Notes: a model not told the origin generated them from the sequence alone. 64,000 bases of DNA from Pelagibaculum spongiae (GCF_003097315.1 NZ_QDDL01000003.1:372001-436000), one strand, 5' to 3'. Positions 38,601 through 47,744 are shown, counted from the stretch's first letter. Translations and numbers: made by a program.

Positions 38601-39035
38601 GCCTTGTGGCTTTCCTGAGTCCGCTTTTAACTTGCTCTGAAATTGCTGATTCGCTTTACCCCAATCATGGAGTAATGCCGCTAGCGCGGTCAAAGCTTGA
38701 ATTAGTGGTAAATAGATCCAGTCTTCAGCGTCATCTCGTAGTGTTCGATTCACCTGAGTGGTATTCACTGGCACTCGACCTTGCAGATTAAAAGCATCTT
38801 TTCGCCCCACCACCCACATAAGCTCTGTTGAAGAACGTGACCGATAACGATGACAACTCACTGCGGTATTTTTACTAGCGGTTTTTCTCAGCAGTTTACG
38901 CACCGCTTGCAAGCCTTCTTCGGTAATTACGGTTTGCCAGGTGTTATCACCAATTCGATCGGCAAAGGCATCGAGTACTCGGCGAGTTTTCTTCAGCGCA
39001 TTCTTTTGGCATTGAGATACAAAGGTCACCATCAT
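35652..39035 (-). CDS. cas3: Cas2-Cas3 fusion nuclease-helicase, type I-F
   Basis: 1127 residues. The first ~95 residues are the Cas2-like domain (MVTFVSQCQKNALKKTRRV), the I-F hallmark, which partners Cas1 in adaptation. The HD nuclease follows with LLHDWGKANQQF (H123, D124), a His at about 150 (RHEF) and SHHRLPY (215-216). The superfamily 2 helicase has Walker A ASTGCGKTF (428-436), DEIDD (590-594), SAT (about 621-623) and the motif VI QMAGRVRRHRK. All active-site motifs are intact, so target degradation should work. The start overlaps the cas1 stop by four bases (ATGA). Confidence 0.97.
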   Translation of the reverse strand: MMVTFVSQCQKNALKKTRRVLDAFADRIGDNTWQTVITEEGLQAVRKLLRKTASKNTAVSCHRYRSRSSTELMWVVGRKDAFNLQGRVPVNTTQVNRTLRDDAEDWIYLPLIQALTALAALLHDWGKANQQFQSKLKADSGKPQGDALRHEFISCLLFRILIEQTDASSDQSWLELFANGQLLQLNRVETNTTLEKPLKDLPLMAQVISWLVLSHHRLPYQDTTAAISPTFSDLLDQMDKNWGYFNPKASQTLQACLGFEFGVLSEAKLWLKQVKRWASKLITLQAQLEQVADDGSIRLLLHHCRLSLMLADHCYSSQQVSGKWHGEKNLVANTRSYQADNKKGFYKTSEPNQYLDQHLLGVCDASKSNTRLLPMIENRSLKSSDTAKLKKRSPQDFQWQDKAVQQIKAWQKSEADYQKQGFFAVNMASTGCGKTFANAKVMRVLSNDGDSLRYILALGLRTLTLQTGDEYRQKIFSKTDGADLAVLIGSKAVKELHQSAKAESLDDVFQQTGSESAQPMLASQDQVIYDGEIPEDGLQTVLKNEKDQAFFHAPVLACTIDHLMSAVTSSRGGRYILPSLRLLSSDLVIDEIDDFTGEDSIAIGWLIHLAGMLGRKVMISSATIPPAMAEGYFKAYQAGWQMFAKMRNRSSKVGCAWIDEFKTSVESVYQPDNTELLKQYQAHHQTFINARVTKLATEIAKRKAIIIKAEKLLNLQQPEKLEGYQQTILDAAINLHQQHSWKDPASESDRSFGLNISFGVVRCANISFALSLTRFLLDCQIDSDYCLRVMPYHSQQVLLLRNAQEQHLDQVLKRKEKAGEQPQALDNSVIQQHIVTAKKQSAKQLVFILVATPVEEVGRDHDFDWAVIEPSSYRSLVQMAGRVRRHRKTATEKPNIGILQYNWKALEDGDKAKACYFKKPGYETGKTIKIGRREKPLRCNSHNLEKLLDESVIAERFDATTRIDSTDKSSGLAQLEHASIQNDLTSNHDSKPDTLDGYLTQYWFLSSICQQKIRFRRSEPGIQLYLAMSEDEEIFFIEKDDAGKPVRTEDGELSNVEKSQNIERYSLGLQQTQRLWLSRDYLLLIEQQAEKQSISRYYASVRYGELTMRDSKSQWLYNDQLGLFKDI

Positions 39036-40012
39036 GGCTGGGTTATCTCAGCACAATCATCTAACTCATCCCAGCTCTGGTTTAACGCTGCCCGCTGAAC
39101 TTCAGCAAACATAAAATCCAGGGCTTTATGGTCAGTGAATGCTTGCAAACATTGCTGACGGAATTGTTGCTCAGTCGCACCATCCTTAGCGCAAATAAAC
39201 GCCCAGGGCAGTATTAAGGTGTCTTTGATCAAATCTGCGACATCAAACACCAAAGCCCCTCTTCTGGTTTTGCCGTGAACCACTGCAAAACCATGGGGAA
39301 TACCGAGCACCCACAATGTGGTTGCTGCCAAACCATAAGCCAGGTAGTTACCGTGGTTTAAAAAAGCATTGGCGTTGTCTTCACCATCTCGGGTTCGGAC
39401 AAATTCGCCATATTTGGTGCAGGTAGCGGCAATTTTATATAGCTGCTTGGTAACTCGGGCTTCATGTTGTAGCAAGTGCCCTACATTTGCTGCTTGTGCG
39501 ACTGCTTTTGGGTAATGGTTTAACAGAGACTCCATTTGCGGGTCATCCAGATGAAAACCGGCTTGTTGTAAATCACGGTCTTTACCCCAAACTTTTTTCA
39601 TATACTGCAAACGCGCTATTTGAAACTGTTTGGCAGTGTGTAAGCGCTTAGCTTCATCAAACCAGAAGCCTACCCAACCTTGCAAAAACTCAGTCGGTCG
39701 GTACTCACTTTGCGGTGATAACCACTCGACTTCATTAGCCGCCAGTAGCGGTGTACCGCCACCACCGCAAAACCCGATCAGCACACCCGCTGAAGCCAGC
39801 ATTCGCACTGCGGCCTGGGTAATTGAGGTTCCGGTTCCCAATAAGATGCACGTGGTATTGGCAATTGGGATATTCCAATACTGATTCTGTTTTTCAGCCT
39901 CTGTGAGATAGAGCACTCGGCCATCTTTTTGCATCACCCGGCATTTATCCAGGTAATAGATATTGGCGCGCTTCGAGTGAAGAATTGCTTTAAGGTCAGT
40001 GAGTGCTTCCAT
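39032..40012 (-). CDS. cas1: CRISPR integrase Cas1, type I-F
   Basis: 326 residues from the chosen start. Cas1 integrates new spacers next to the leader. Family features: ILHSKRANIYYLDKCRV, YWNIPIANTTCILLGTGTSI, GVLIGFCGGGGTPL, SEYRPTEFLQGWVGFWFDE, and LNHGNYLAYGLAATTLWVLG followed by HGKTRRGALVFDVADL, which carry the metal-binding Glu/His/Asp set. I chose the ATG at 40012 over 40036 because it has AAGGAAAG upstream and leads straight into the conserved N-terminus. It is the first gene of the cas operon. Confidence 0.96.
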   Translation of the reverse strand: MEALTDLKAILHSKRANIYYLDKCRVMQKDGRVLYLTEAEKQNQYWNIPIANTTCILLGTGTSITQAAVRMLASAGVLIGFCGGGGTPLLAANEVEWLSPQSEYRPTEFLQGWVGFWFDEAKRLHTAKQFQIARLQYMKKVWGKDRDLQQAGFHLDDPQMESLLNHYPKAVAQAANVGHLLQHEARVTKQLYKIAATCTKYGEFVRTRDGEDNANAFLNHGNYLAYGLAATTLWVLGIPHGFAVVHGKTRRGALVFDVADLIKDTLILPWAFICAKDGATEQQFRQQCLQAFTDHKALDFMFAEVQRAALNQSWDELDDCAEITQP

Positions 40013-40108
40013 TGCTTCTTTCCTTACTTCTTTCATGAACGACAGCCAGATGAATAACCTGATTAAAACAACCTACTGCATTCATTACTACAACTGTACA
40101 AATACACA

Positions 40109-40125
40109 TGTAAAATTTCTTTACA
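40109..40125. promoter_or_regulatory. Inverted repeat upstream of cas1, candidate operator
   Basis: TGTAAA-N5-TTTACA, a 17-bp palindrome centred about 105 bases upstream of the cas1 start and between it and the WYL regulator gene. Its position fits a regulatory site for the cas operon. A link to the WYL protein is only inference. I could not define a strong -35/-10 pair. Confidence 0.35.
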
Positions 40126-40175
40126 CACTAAACAAGCAAATAAGTGAACTTGGCTTTCACCGCGCTAGCAGCCAT

Positions 40176-41033
40176 TTAATTTGGCCACCAAGGTTGCAGC
40201 CGTTGACGGCATTCTGAAGATAGGGTGATTTGTTGTATTTGCGGGTGATCATGCAACCCTTTAAGTCGCATTTGGTTGATGTGGTAAATAAGTAGCGCTG
40301 CTCGAATGTGGATCACTTTATGGTGCTGGCCACTGGCATCTTTTTGCATGGCATAGTCAAGCGCAATAATGGCTTGGCGCTGTGGGTCTAATCTTTGGTC
40401 GGGAATAATTTCCAGTTCTAATAGTTGGTTCCATTGTTTATCTTCAGCTGAGCCATGTTGGCTGGGGCCTTCTAAATAGTGAATCTGCTGAATTCGCGAT
40501 AAAACAAAGTCGCGGAAGGCTTTTCTCTTTTCACACCACGCACGAACATGCCAACGCTGGCCATCAAAAATCAAGCTGTGAGGGCTGATAATACGTTCAT
40601 TGAACTGCGGGTTGCTTAGAGATGCATATTGAATATCGATGCGCTGTTGCTGGCGAATCGCTTGTAGAATAGGCCGAATGTTGTGTGGTTGAACATTCCT
40701 TTGCAAGCCGTGTAGTACCACGCTATGGCCAAAATCATTAGAACTCGGCTGCCTATCGACTACCTGCTCTGGCATAAACTGATGACAATAATCAGATAAA
40801 TTTGAACAGCTTAGGTGTTCTTTAAACTGATCGCAGGCGAGATAAGTTTTTCGTTGATTGTCGTAAAACATATTCTGCGGGTAACGACTTTTGTACTGCT
40901 TGATTAGCGCTGAAGCACTTTGGCGGGATATTGATAACTTTTCAGTCAAATCACTACTGTTCAATTGCCCTTGCCACTTTAAAAGCATTTCAATTAGTTG
41001 CAGCTGGTAATGATGTTTATCCAGACAAGGCAT
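40176..41033 (-). CDS. WYL-domain transcriptional regulator next to the cas operon
   Basis: 285 residues. The N-terminal ~60 residues form a winged-helix/HTH-like region (LKWQGQLNSSDLTEKLSIS, then RQSASALIKQYKSRYPQNM). Residues ~145-215 are a WYL domain: RIDIQYASLSNPQ, then ISPHSLIFDGQRWHVRAWC, with W-H-V where the name-giving WYL motif lies, and FRDFVLSRIQQIHYLE. WYL proteins bind ligands such as nucleic acids or nucleotides and often regulate defence genes, including CRISPR-Cas. It is transcribed in the same direction as cas1, 163 bp upstream, with AAAGGA before the ATG. It probably controls the cas operon (inference). Confidence 0.75.
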   Translation of the reverse strand: MPCLDKHHYQLQLIEMLLKWQGQLNSSDLTEKLSISRQSASALIKQYKSRYPQNMFYDNQRKTYLACDQFKEHLSCSNLSDYCHQFMPEQVVDRQPSSNDFGHSVVLHGLQRNVQPHNIRPILQAIRQQQRIDIQYASLSNPQFNERIISPHSLIFDGQRWHVRAWCEKRKAFRDFVLSRIQQIHYLEGPSQHGSAEDKQWNQLLELEIIPDQRLDPQRQAIIALDYAMQKDASGQHHKVIHIRAALLIYHINQMRLKGLHDHPQIQQITLSSECRQRLQPWWPN

Positions 41034-41250
41034 ATTGTTTTCCTTTAGATGACTAAATCAGATAAATTGCATCAAAAAAAAGCTCCTTTGACGCTATTGC
41101 GTCAAAACGCCACAACTTGTTTTCTTTGTATCTCCATAACAATCGAGATGCAAGCCAAGCACCATATAATTAACAAAAAAAACGGCGCAACTTTCATTAC
41201 GCCGTTCATTTTTATTATTAGCAATCAATTATGGTTTTTATATTGCTCTA

Positions 41251-43332
41251 CTAATTTTTTTCCTTACTGAACGCTGCAACCAGCTGTTTTTGTAAATCCA
41301 AAGGCACGGCTTCGTAATGGCTCAATTCCATGGAATATTCACCTTCACCACCACTGAATGACTTCAGCCGTGAGCTATAACCCCGCAAGCTAGCTAAAGG
41401 TGCCTTGGCATGAATTTCTAGTTTGCCGCTAGCGCGGGTTTCTGTGCCGGTAACCATGCCTCGGTTGCCTGCTAAGTCGCCGGTTACATCGCCGGTGGCT
41501 GAGGCTGGCACGACAATTTCAAGGTTGACGTAGGGCTCCAAAATCACAGGAGATGCATTTTCAACCGCTTCGATAAAGGCTTTTTTACCGGCAGATACAA
41601 AGGCGATTTCTTTGGAGTCAACACTATGGTGCTTGCCATCAAACAAGGTCACTCGAACATCTTGCAATGGGAAACCGGCCACTGCGCCATGCGCTAAAAC
41701 TTCACGCACGCCTTTTTCTACCGCAGGAATAAATGAGCCCGGAATAACACCGCCAACAATGGCATTAATAAATTCAAAGCCACCGCCTGTTTCCAAAGGT
41801 TCAATTCTGAGAGAGACTTCGCCAAATTGACCGGCACCACCGGTTTGTTTTTTATGGCGATAAGTCGCTTGTGCTTTTCCGGAGATGGTTTCTTTATAAG
41901 GAATGGTCGGCTCGCTTCGAGAAACTTCCATTTTATAGGTTTGCGCCATTTTGTCGCACACCGCATTTAAATGAATATCACCCAAACCAAGAATAACCGT
42001 TTCGTTTTGCTGCTCGCGGAATTCTATTTTTAAACTCGGATCTTCTGCTGCCATTTTATGCAAAACATCCGACATTTTTTGCTCATCGCCTTGGCGAGTG
42101 GGGGCAATGGCTTCGCTGACCATGGGCGTTGGAAATTCCAACGGCAGTAAATGGAAATGATCTTCTTCATGGGAGTCGTGCAATACCGCATCAAAGAAAA
42201 CACTGTCGGCCTTGGCTATGGCACAGATGTCACCGGGGTGGGCTTCTTCTATTGAAATATGCTCGCTACCTTGCAGCTTAACCATATGAGAAATTCGCAG
42301 GGGTTTACGGCCATCACCTACAAATAATTGGCTACCATTACGAACAATTCCTTGGTGGACTCTAAACACACCCAATTTACCCATAAATGGATCCATGGTG
42401 AGCTTGAATACATGGGCAATCACATGGTGATTATCGGTGTCGGTATTTTCATGGGTTAAAGTAAACGGTGCTGCGTCTTCACCTTCACCTAACAAGAACT
42501 CGGGAGGATTTCCTTCCAGCGGCGTGGGCATTAATTCACTGATTACCCGCAATAATGAATCAATACCTGCTCCAGTAATCGCTGATGTAAAGCAAACCGG
42601 TATTAAATGACGCTGACGCAGTGCACTTTCAAATGGATCATGTAACTGTTCTGGCTTGAGGTTTTGCCCCTGCTCCAGATAAACCTCCATTAACTGCTCA
42701 TCCATTTCGACTACTTGGTCGACTAAATCAGAATGTGCTTGTTCAACGGAAGAAAATAATGTCGCTTTATCTTCAGGCTCAAAATAACAATCAACTACCG
42801 TGCGGTCGGGGCAAGGTAAATTAATCGGCAAACAGTCTTCGCCCAATTGCTGGCGAATCTCTTCAATTACTGCGGGTAAATCAGCTTCTGGGTCATCAAT
42901 TTGATTAACAATAATCAAACCGCATTTATTGCATTCTTTTAGTAGTTTCCAGGCTTTTTTACTGACCGCTTCAACACCATTTCTGGCATTAATCACAATC
43001 GCCACGGTTTCTACTGCGGGCAATACCGACATTGCACGGCCAAATAGGTCTTTATAGCCGGGAGTGTCGAGCAGATTAATTAAGCTGGGCGCTGCAGGTT
43101 TTGAAGATTTTTTAGGCTGATAAATCAAGTGAAGTAAAGAAGTTTCTAGCGAATGGCCTGCTTGTTTTTCCAGATCGGAATAATCTGAAATGGTATTCTT
43201 TCCTAGAACACTGCCCATAGATTCTTTTCCTTGAACCCGGGCTAGTAAAGCTTCGGCTAGAGATGTTTTGCCACTGCCGGCATGGCCAAGCAGCGCAATA
43301 TTCCGAATGTGATCACTGTGAAAACCGGCCAT
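41251..43332 (-). CDS. Elongation factor G-like GTPase (EF-G2/FusA2 type)
   Basis: 693 residues. P-loop GHAGSGKT (16-23), switch II-like DTPGYKD, and a degenerate G4 motif NQID instead of NKxD. It continues with EF-G domains II-V, including KIEFREQQNETVILGLGDIHL and RGMVTGTETRASG-like segments. The short G-domain and altered G4 point to the EF-G-like paralogue group rather than the main translocase FusA; the cellular role is unclear. I moved the start from 43365 to 43332 (MAGFHSDHIRN), which has a perfect AAGGAGG site. It is monocistronic. Confidence 0.82.
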   Translation of the reverse strand: MAGFHSDHIRNIALLGHAGSGKTSLAEALLARVQGKESMGSVLGKNTISDYSDLEKQAGHSLETSLLHLIYQPKKSSKPAAPSLINLLDTPGYKDLFGRAMSVLPAVETVAIVINARNGVEAVSKKAWKLLKECNKCGLIIVNQIDDPEADLPAVIEEIRQQLGEDCLPINLPCPDRTVVDCYFEPEDKATLFSSVEQAHSDLVDQVVEMDEQLMEVYLEQGQNLKPEQLHDPFESALRQRHLIPVCFTSAITGAGIDSLLRVISELMPTPLEGNPPEFLLGEGEDAAPFTLTHENTDTDNHHVIAHVFKLTMDPFMGKLGVFRVHQGIVRNGSQLFVGDGRKPLRISHMVKLQGSEHISIEEAHPGDICAIAKADSVFFDAVLHDSHEEDHFHLLPLEFPTPMVSEAIAPTRQGDEQKMSDVLHKMAAEDPSLKIEFREQQNETVILGLGDIHLNAVCDKMAQTYKMEVSRSEPTIPYKETISGKAQATYRHKKQTGGAGQFGEVSLRIEPLETGGGFEFINAIVGGVIPGSFIPAVEKGVREVLAHGAVAGFPLQDVRVTLFDGKHHSVDSKEIAFVSAGKKAFIEAVENASPVILEPYVNLEIVVPASATGDVTGDLAGNRGMVTGTETRASGKLEIHAKAPLASLRGYSSRLKSFSGGEGEYSMELSHYEAVPLDLQKQLVAAFSKEKN

Positions 43333-43847
43333 CGCAACCCTCCTTAAGGGCAAGCAAAGGAGCAACCGGATTTATCTGGCGACCATGCTCTATTCGTCAT
43401 CAACTCATGACTCACAGCGCAATAGCGACCAACAACCTCTAATCCAGCGATCTCTTTACTAATCAAGTAAGTGAAATGAATTAAACGGTCAAAAAACTGT
43501 GCCAATCGAACTATTTGTCTTTGAGTATACGCTTGCCCAACCCTTGAAATATGACATAAGTCAACTAACAGCTCTAACTAGATAGGTTGTCGCTTTTCAA
43601 TGATTTCAAATTTTATCTTATAAGTTGGTCACAATTATTATTAAAAAACTCACCCAAGCACCCGTAAAAAATATCAATTCGCCACAGCCATTAATCACAA
43701 AACATAACCTTTCGACTGAAATTAATAGAAAGCCAACACTCCATTAAGTAAATGTTAAAAAAATATACACAAGAGCACTTACTGCAACCCTTAATTTTAA
43801 TGTTATTTATCATCTTTGGATGATTTTAAACTTTTTAGTGAGGTTTT
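43333..43847. other. AT-rich intergenic region
   Basis: It lies between the divergent EF-G-like gene and the YopT-like gene. It must contain both promoters, but I see no clear -35/-10 pairs, no hairpins and no credible ORF. The AT-richness over 43560-43830 stands out from the flanking core genes. Confidence 0.4.
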
Positions 43848-44747
43848 ATGGCATTACCACCACCATTACCACCCAGACAAAGACCAAGAAGCAGGGTGCC
43901 TTACCCGCCGCTAGTACCCCCTATATCAAGTGCTCCTGGCGGCCTACCACTGCTTATTCCACGAAGAATTAAGCCAACGCCTTCTAGCAAAAAAAATACC
44001 AACGCAATTAGTCATCCACATCTAATTGACTGTCACGTTAATCCTAGTCAACAATCAGAAAAATTAGCGAACCTTGCATTAAGATGTGGCGGCGCTCAAG
44101 TAAAAAAATTCAGCCAAGGGTCATATGACACTCGGTATGGCTTAGGGTATTGGTTTCGCGACCCTTCGTTCACTCCAAACGGACAAAGTTGGGGCGGACT
44201 ATGTAAGGGGATGGCCGTATATTGGATATATTGCCACGCTAAAGAGCGTGACTTCTGGTCATGGTTAATTGGTCCAAATGATGAGGTAATATTATCGTCA
44301 GCAATCTATTTAACCAACTTACAGGCTAGCTATATAGGCGTATGCAACGCAGACTTCTTATCCTCCTACGAGCTCGGTATTGATGGCGATCAATGGGTGG
44401 ATACTATCTTTGAAGTGTTTGGAATGAAACCCTCTACTGGCATCACACCAGGAAGCAATAGCAGCACCACACCTCTTAGCTATTCTGTTGCTACTAATGC
44501 TCGTGAAATGGCAATGCGATTGGTTGAAAATTCGGGCCATTACAAACAATTCAGTTTTCGAAGTCCCAATCAAGGGCATGCAGTTGCATTGTGGGTTGAC
44601 GATGATGTAACTTTTTTTGATCCAAACTTCGGTGAATTTTGGTTCCCAAAAAAACAGTCATTCGCCTTATGGTTTGAGTTATTTTGGCGCGAGACATACG
44701 GAGCTATGTTCACTTCAAATTTTTATATCTCGACTTGGTCTGCTTAA
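43848..44747 (+). CDS. YopT-like (C58) cysteine protease, putative effector
   Basis: 299 residues. The N-terminal ~45 residues are a proline/arginine-rich tail. The catalytic region resembles YopT/AvrPphB: WGGLCKGMAVYWIY (C119), GHAVALWVDD (H244) and FFDPNFGEFWF (D258), giving the Cys-His-Asp triad in the correct order and spacing. YopT-family proteases cleave host proteins such as prenylated Rho GTPases; that function cannot be inferred here beyond the fold. No signal peptide, GAGG ribosome site. A second YopT-like gene lies at 46187-47005. Confidence 0.65.
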   Translation: MALPPPLPPRQRPRSRVPYPPLVPPISSAPGGLPLLIPRRIKPTPSSKKNTNAISHPHLIDCHVNPSQQSEKLANLALRCGGAQVKKFSQGSYDTRYGLGYWFRDPSFTPNGQSWGGLCKGMAVYWIYCHAKERDFWSWLIGPNDEVILSSAIYLTNLQASYIGVCNADFLSSYELGIDGDQWVDTIFEVFGMKPSTGITPGSNSSTTPLSYSVATNAREMAMRLVENSGHYKQFSFRSPNQGHAVALWVDDDVTFFDPNFGEFWFPKKQSFALWFELFWRETYGAMFTSNFYISTWSA

Positions 44748-45115
44748 AAAAGCTATTTTTTTTGACATGGACGTCAACCATCACAAGCTAACTTCGATAA
44801 TTGAAAGCCAATCATTAAAAAATAATTCTCGCACTTTTTCTAAAAAATTCACAGCCAACTAGAAAACAAACAGCTCTCGGCTAGCGCCACTGTAGAAATA
44901 GCTATAACTGATTGAAAATTTTCCATATAACAATTAAAGCTTACAAAACAAGCATGCCTCACTTATTTTGTCCTACCTACTTTTTACATTTCTAAATGGG
45001 TTCGTTTATCGAGATAGCAAGCTTCTGACAACATTAACATCCGTGCTATACATCATTGCTTATCATATTGATGCTGATAGCATCTGCACTCTTTTGCCCC
45101 GCCACATCGTTCACT
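44748..45115. other. AT-rich gap between YopT-like gene and yhcC
   Basis: No gene, terminator or repeat that I can support. A 5' extension of yhcC to a TTG at 45056 is open but lacks the family N-terminus. Confidence 0.35.
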
Positions 45116-46033
45116 ATGCAACTTGACTTATACATCAACACCCTTGGTAAACATCTGAAAAGCTGTTTCGACTTTCCGGTGCAGAAAATTGGCATCGATG
45201 CTGGTTTTACCTGCCCTAATCGCGATGGCACGCTAGGCCGAGGCGGCTGCACCTTTTGCAATAACGCTTCTTTCCATGACCAGTCATTGCGCAAAGCCGG
45301 GATTGATAGCCAGCTAAATGCCGGGCGTGAAAAATTACGCGCCAATAATTACATGGCTTATTTTCAGGCCTATACCAACACCTATGCTGAATCAGAAGTG
45401 CTTCGCCAGCTTTATCAGGAAGCGCTACAAGACCCAGATATGGTTGGGCTTTGTGTTGGCACTCGCCCCGATTGTTTGCCCGATGCAACACTTGAGCTAT
45501 TAGCAGAATTCAAAGCGATGGGTTATGAGGTATGGCTGGAGCTTGGTTTGCAAACATCCCATAACCACACATTGGATCTGATTAATCGCGGCCATCATTT
45601 TGATGCCTATGTTGATGCAGTGAAACGCGCCAAAGCTTTAGGATTACAAGTATGTGCGCATTTAATTCTCGGTTTGCCCGGCGAAACCGCAGCTGACTGC
45701 CACACTACGCTAGACCGAATTGTTGAAGTCGGCGTTGACGGCATTAAATTACACCCTTTAATGGTGGTGCGTGGCAGTTTAATGGCCAAGCAATATGCGG
45801 CGGGTGAATTAACCGTGATGGATGAAGATGATTATATTGCACTGGCGGCAGAAATGATTCAGCGGACACCGATCAACGTGGTGTATCACCGCATTGCCGC
45901 CCAAGCACGCCGACCGACTTTGATTGCACCAGAATGGTGTAGCTCAGGCCGTGGTACTAGTAGTAAAATTGCCAAGGTATTGGCAGTGAGTGGTGTGCAG
46001 GGAAGTAAATTAGGTGGTTTTACTAAAATTTAA
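45116..46033 (+). CDS. yhcC: Radical SAM protein of the TIGR01212/YhcC family
   Basis: 305 residues. It starts MQLDLYINTLGKHLKSCF, as in YhcC. Cysteines in FTCPNRDG and GGCTFCNN are placed to ligate the 4Fe-4S cluster. The family features GLQTSHNHTLDLINRGH, AHLILGLPGET and GIKLHPLMVVRGS follow. The precise reaction is unknown. I chose the ATG at 45116 because the upstream in-frame TTG adds an unrelated hydrophobic tail. Its last ~160 codons are duplicated at 47244-47722. Confidence 0.85.
   Translation: MQLDLYINTLGKHLKSCFDFPVQKIGIDAGFTCPNRDGTLGRGGCTFCNNASFHDQSLRKAGIDSQLNAGREKLRANNYMAYFQAYTNTYAESEVLRQLYQEALQDPDMVGLCVGTRPDCLPDATLELLAEFKAMGYEVWLELGLQTSHNHTLDLINRGHHFDAYVDAVKRAKALGLQVCAHLILGLPGETAADCHTTLDRIVEVGVDGIKLHPLMVVRGSLMAKQYAAGELTVMDEDDYIALAAEMIQRTPINVVYHRIAAQARRPTLIAPEWCSSGRGTSSKIAKVLAVSGVQGSKLGGFTKI
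45533..46011 (+). repeat. Direct repeat, copy A: 3' half of yhcC
   Basis: It aligns base for base without gaps to 47244-47722 (offset 1711), with scattered, mostly silent differences. The protein copies differ at only a handful of positions. Confidence 0.9.
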
Positions 46034-46110
46034 ATCGTTTTTTCTTTTGGAAAATTTTATTTGAAGAGACAAAAGGATTTGTTTCTGCTTCACATAAGAT
46101 TGAGATATAT
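46032..46110 (-). pseudogene. Remnant of an acetyltransferase 3' end
   Basis: On the minus strand this short stretch reads C-E-A-E-T-N-P-F-V-S-S-N-K, which parallels the C-terminus CGAETIPSVSLNEVLPN of the broken acetyltransferase at 47741-48338. It lies right behind yhcC, just as the broken gene lies right behind the yhcC duplicate. It therefore looks like the other end of the same duplicated unit. Confidence 0.5.
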
Positions 46111-46186
46111 CAAGGATTATCAATACAGGAAGCCTCATATTTATGGTGATCTTAAACTGCAAACAAGCTATCTAAAAAGCTATACG

Positions 46187-47005
46187 CTACACAACTGGTT
46201 TCGATATAAGCACTGGGTTGTTAGAATAAATTGGAGTTGAATGAAAAATATCTTGACCACGACCTCCTTGATATTTTTCTTTATACAATTTCATAAATTC
46301 AAATAGCAAATCATTTAAAAGTGGAATTTTATAATATTCACCAGAATTTATATCAACTCTTATGCTTGCATTTTCAAATGCTAAATATCCTACATTAGGA
46401 TCAAATACAGCAACACCATTAATTGCCCAAATAGCAATAAATGCATGCGAAAAATTTTCACCTTGCAGCACTACATGAAAGCAACAACCACCATTCTCTT
46501 TGCACTCGAACTCTTGGTCTTCACATATGATTCTATCAGCTAATGAAATTGATTTTGTATCTCTAACGCTAAAATCTTTATTGAGCAGTTTGGATAAGCA
46601 TCTAGATGAATTAATCCAATTCAAAAAATTCACATCATTTATTTTAGAAGTTTGTGCAAAAAATAAAGCCATATAACCTTTTTGTATTTGTTGAACATGG
46701 ATAAACCCCCGCGGCGTTGCAATCGCTTTTACGAATTCTTCAAAATTTCCACCAAACATTACCATCATAATACCTAAACCCATACAAAATCCTCCCATAT
46801 CAGGGCACGGTATTCTAACAGACTGACGCTCACCGCTCGCAATAACAGGTTCATAAACTTGCTTAATTGCAAAATTAGCTAATTGATTAAACCTAATGAA
46901 AATTTCGGGGTTAAATTTTGCATTCAATCTCATATAAGTTTCTTGGTGAAATTGCTGCCGAGCCTCAACAAACTCACTTGTGAAACTTGAACCTGAACAG
47001 TCCAT
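46187..47005 (-). CDS. YopT-like (C58) cysteine protease, second copy, putative effector
   Basis: 272 residues. Catalytic motifs: MGGFCMGLGIMMVMFGG (C74), FSHAFIAIWAING (H187) and VAVFDPNVGYLAF (D202), the same Cys / H-A / F-D-P-N-x-G pattern as the gene at 43848. Overall similarity between the two is low, so they are distant paralogues or independent acquisitions. No signal peptide or N-terminal proline tail. AAGGAAGAG ribosome site. It is bracketed by the yhcC gene and its partial duplicate. Confidence 0.62.
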   Translation of the reverse strand: MDCSGSSFTSEFVEARQQFHQETYMRLNAKFNPEIFIRFNQLANFAIKQVYEPVIASGERQSVRIPCPDMGGFCMGLGIMMVMFGGNFEEFVKAIATPRGFIHVQQIQKGYMALFFAQTSKINDVNFLNWINSSRCLSKLLNKDFSVRDTKSISLADRIICEDQEFECKENGGCCFHVVLQGENFSHAFIAIWAINGVAVFDPNVGYLAFENASIRVDINSGEYYKIPLLNDLLFEFMKLYKEKYQGGRGQDIFHSTPIYSNNPVLISKPVV

Positions 47006-47243
47006 TGCTCTTCCTTATGATTGTCACATAACAAGGTTATACCCGGACTGTAGTTATTCAAGGAATAATATGAGTTTTAACACTATCACTGGCAACTTCA
47101 ATGTAAACGCCTCATAAACCACAGGCCGACAAAATGTTTTGCGATTACTTATTTCGAAGAGAAGCTAGAACGACATCCCAAAATGACCGGCCATCGAAGG
47201 GTTGTCTTTCTATCATTTTTTCAAAGCGATAGACGATAAAGTC

Positions 47244-47744
47244 TGGCTGAAACTAGGCTTGCAAACATCCCATAACCATACGTTGGATCTGATTAATCGC
47301 AGCCACCATTTTGATGCCTATATCGATGCGGTAAAACGAGCCAAAGCTTTAGGATTTCAGGTATGTGCCCATTTAATTCTCGGCTTGCCCGGTGAAACTG
47401 CAGCTGACTGCCACACTACGCTAGACCGAATTATTGAAGTCGGCGTTGACGGCATTAAATTGCACCCATTAATGGTGGTGCGTGGCAGTTTAATGGCCAA
47501 GCAATATGCGGCGGGTGAATTAGAAGTGATGGAAGAAGATGATTACATTGCACTAGCGGCAGAAATGATTCAGCGGACACCGACCCATGTGGTGTATCAC
47601 CGCATTGCCGCCCAGGCACGCCGACCGACTTTGATTGCACCAGAATGGTGTACCACCGCACGCGGCGTTAGCAGTAAAATTGCTAAGGTTTTGGCGGTGG
47701 AAGGGGTACAGGGAAGTAAATTGAAAATCTTATCTACTAACTAG
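47244..47744 (+). pseudogene. Truncated yhcC duplicate (C-terminal part only)
   Basis: It encodes the last ~165 residues of YhcC (LGLQTSHNHTLDLINRSHH onward), lacking the N-terminal half with the Fe-S cysteines, so it cannot be a working radical SAM enzyme. The frame stays open with no stops, so the duplication is recent or the fragment is still translated (an upstream in-frame start exists at 47202). Similarity begins sharply at 47244 and ends at 47722, just before the stop. Confidence 0.85.

Noticed and set aside
36224..39098. Plus- and minus-strand ORFs inside cas3 and cas1
   Set aside because: Shadows of the conserved genes, without ribosome sites or recognisable motifs.
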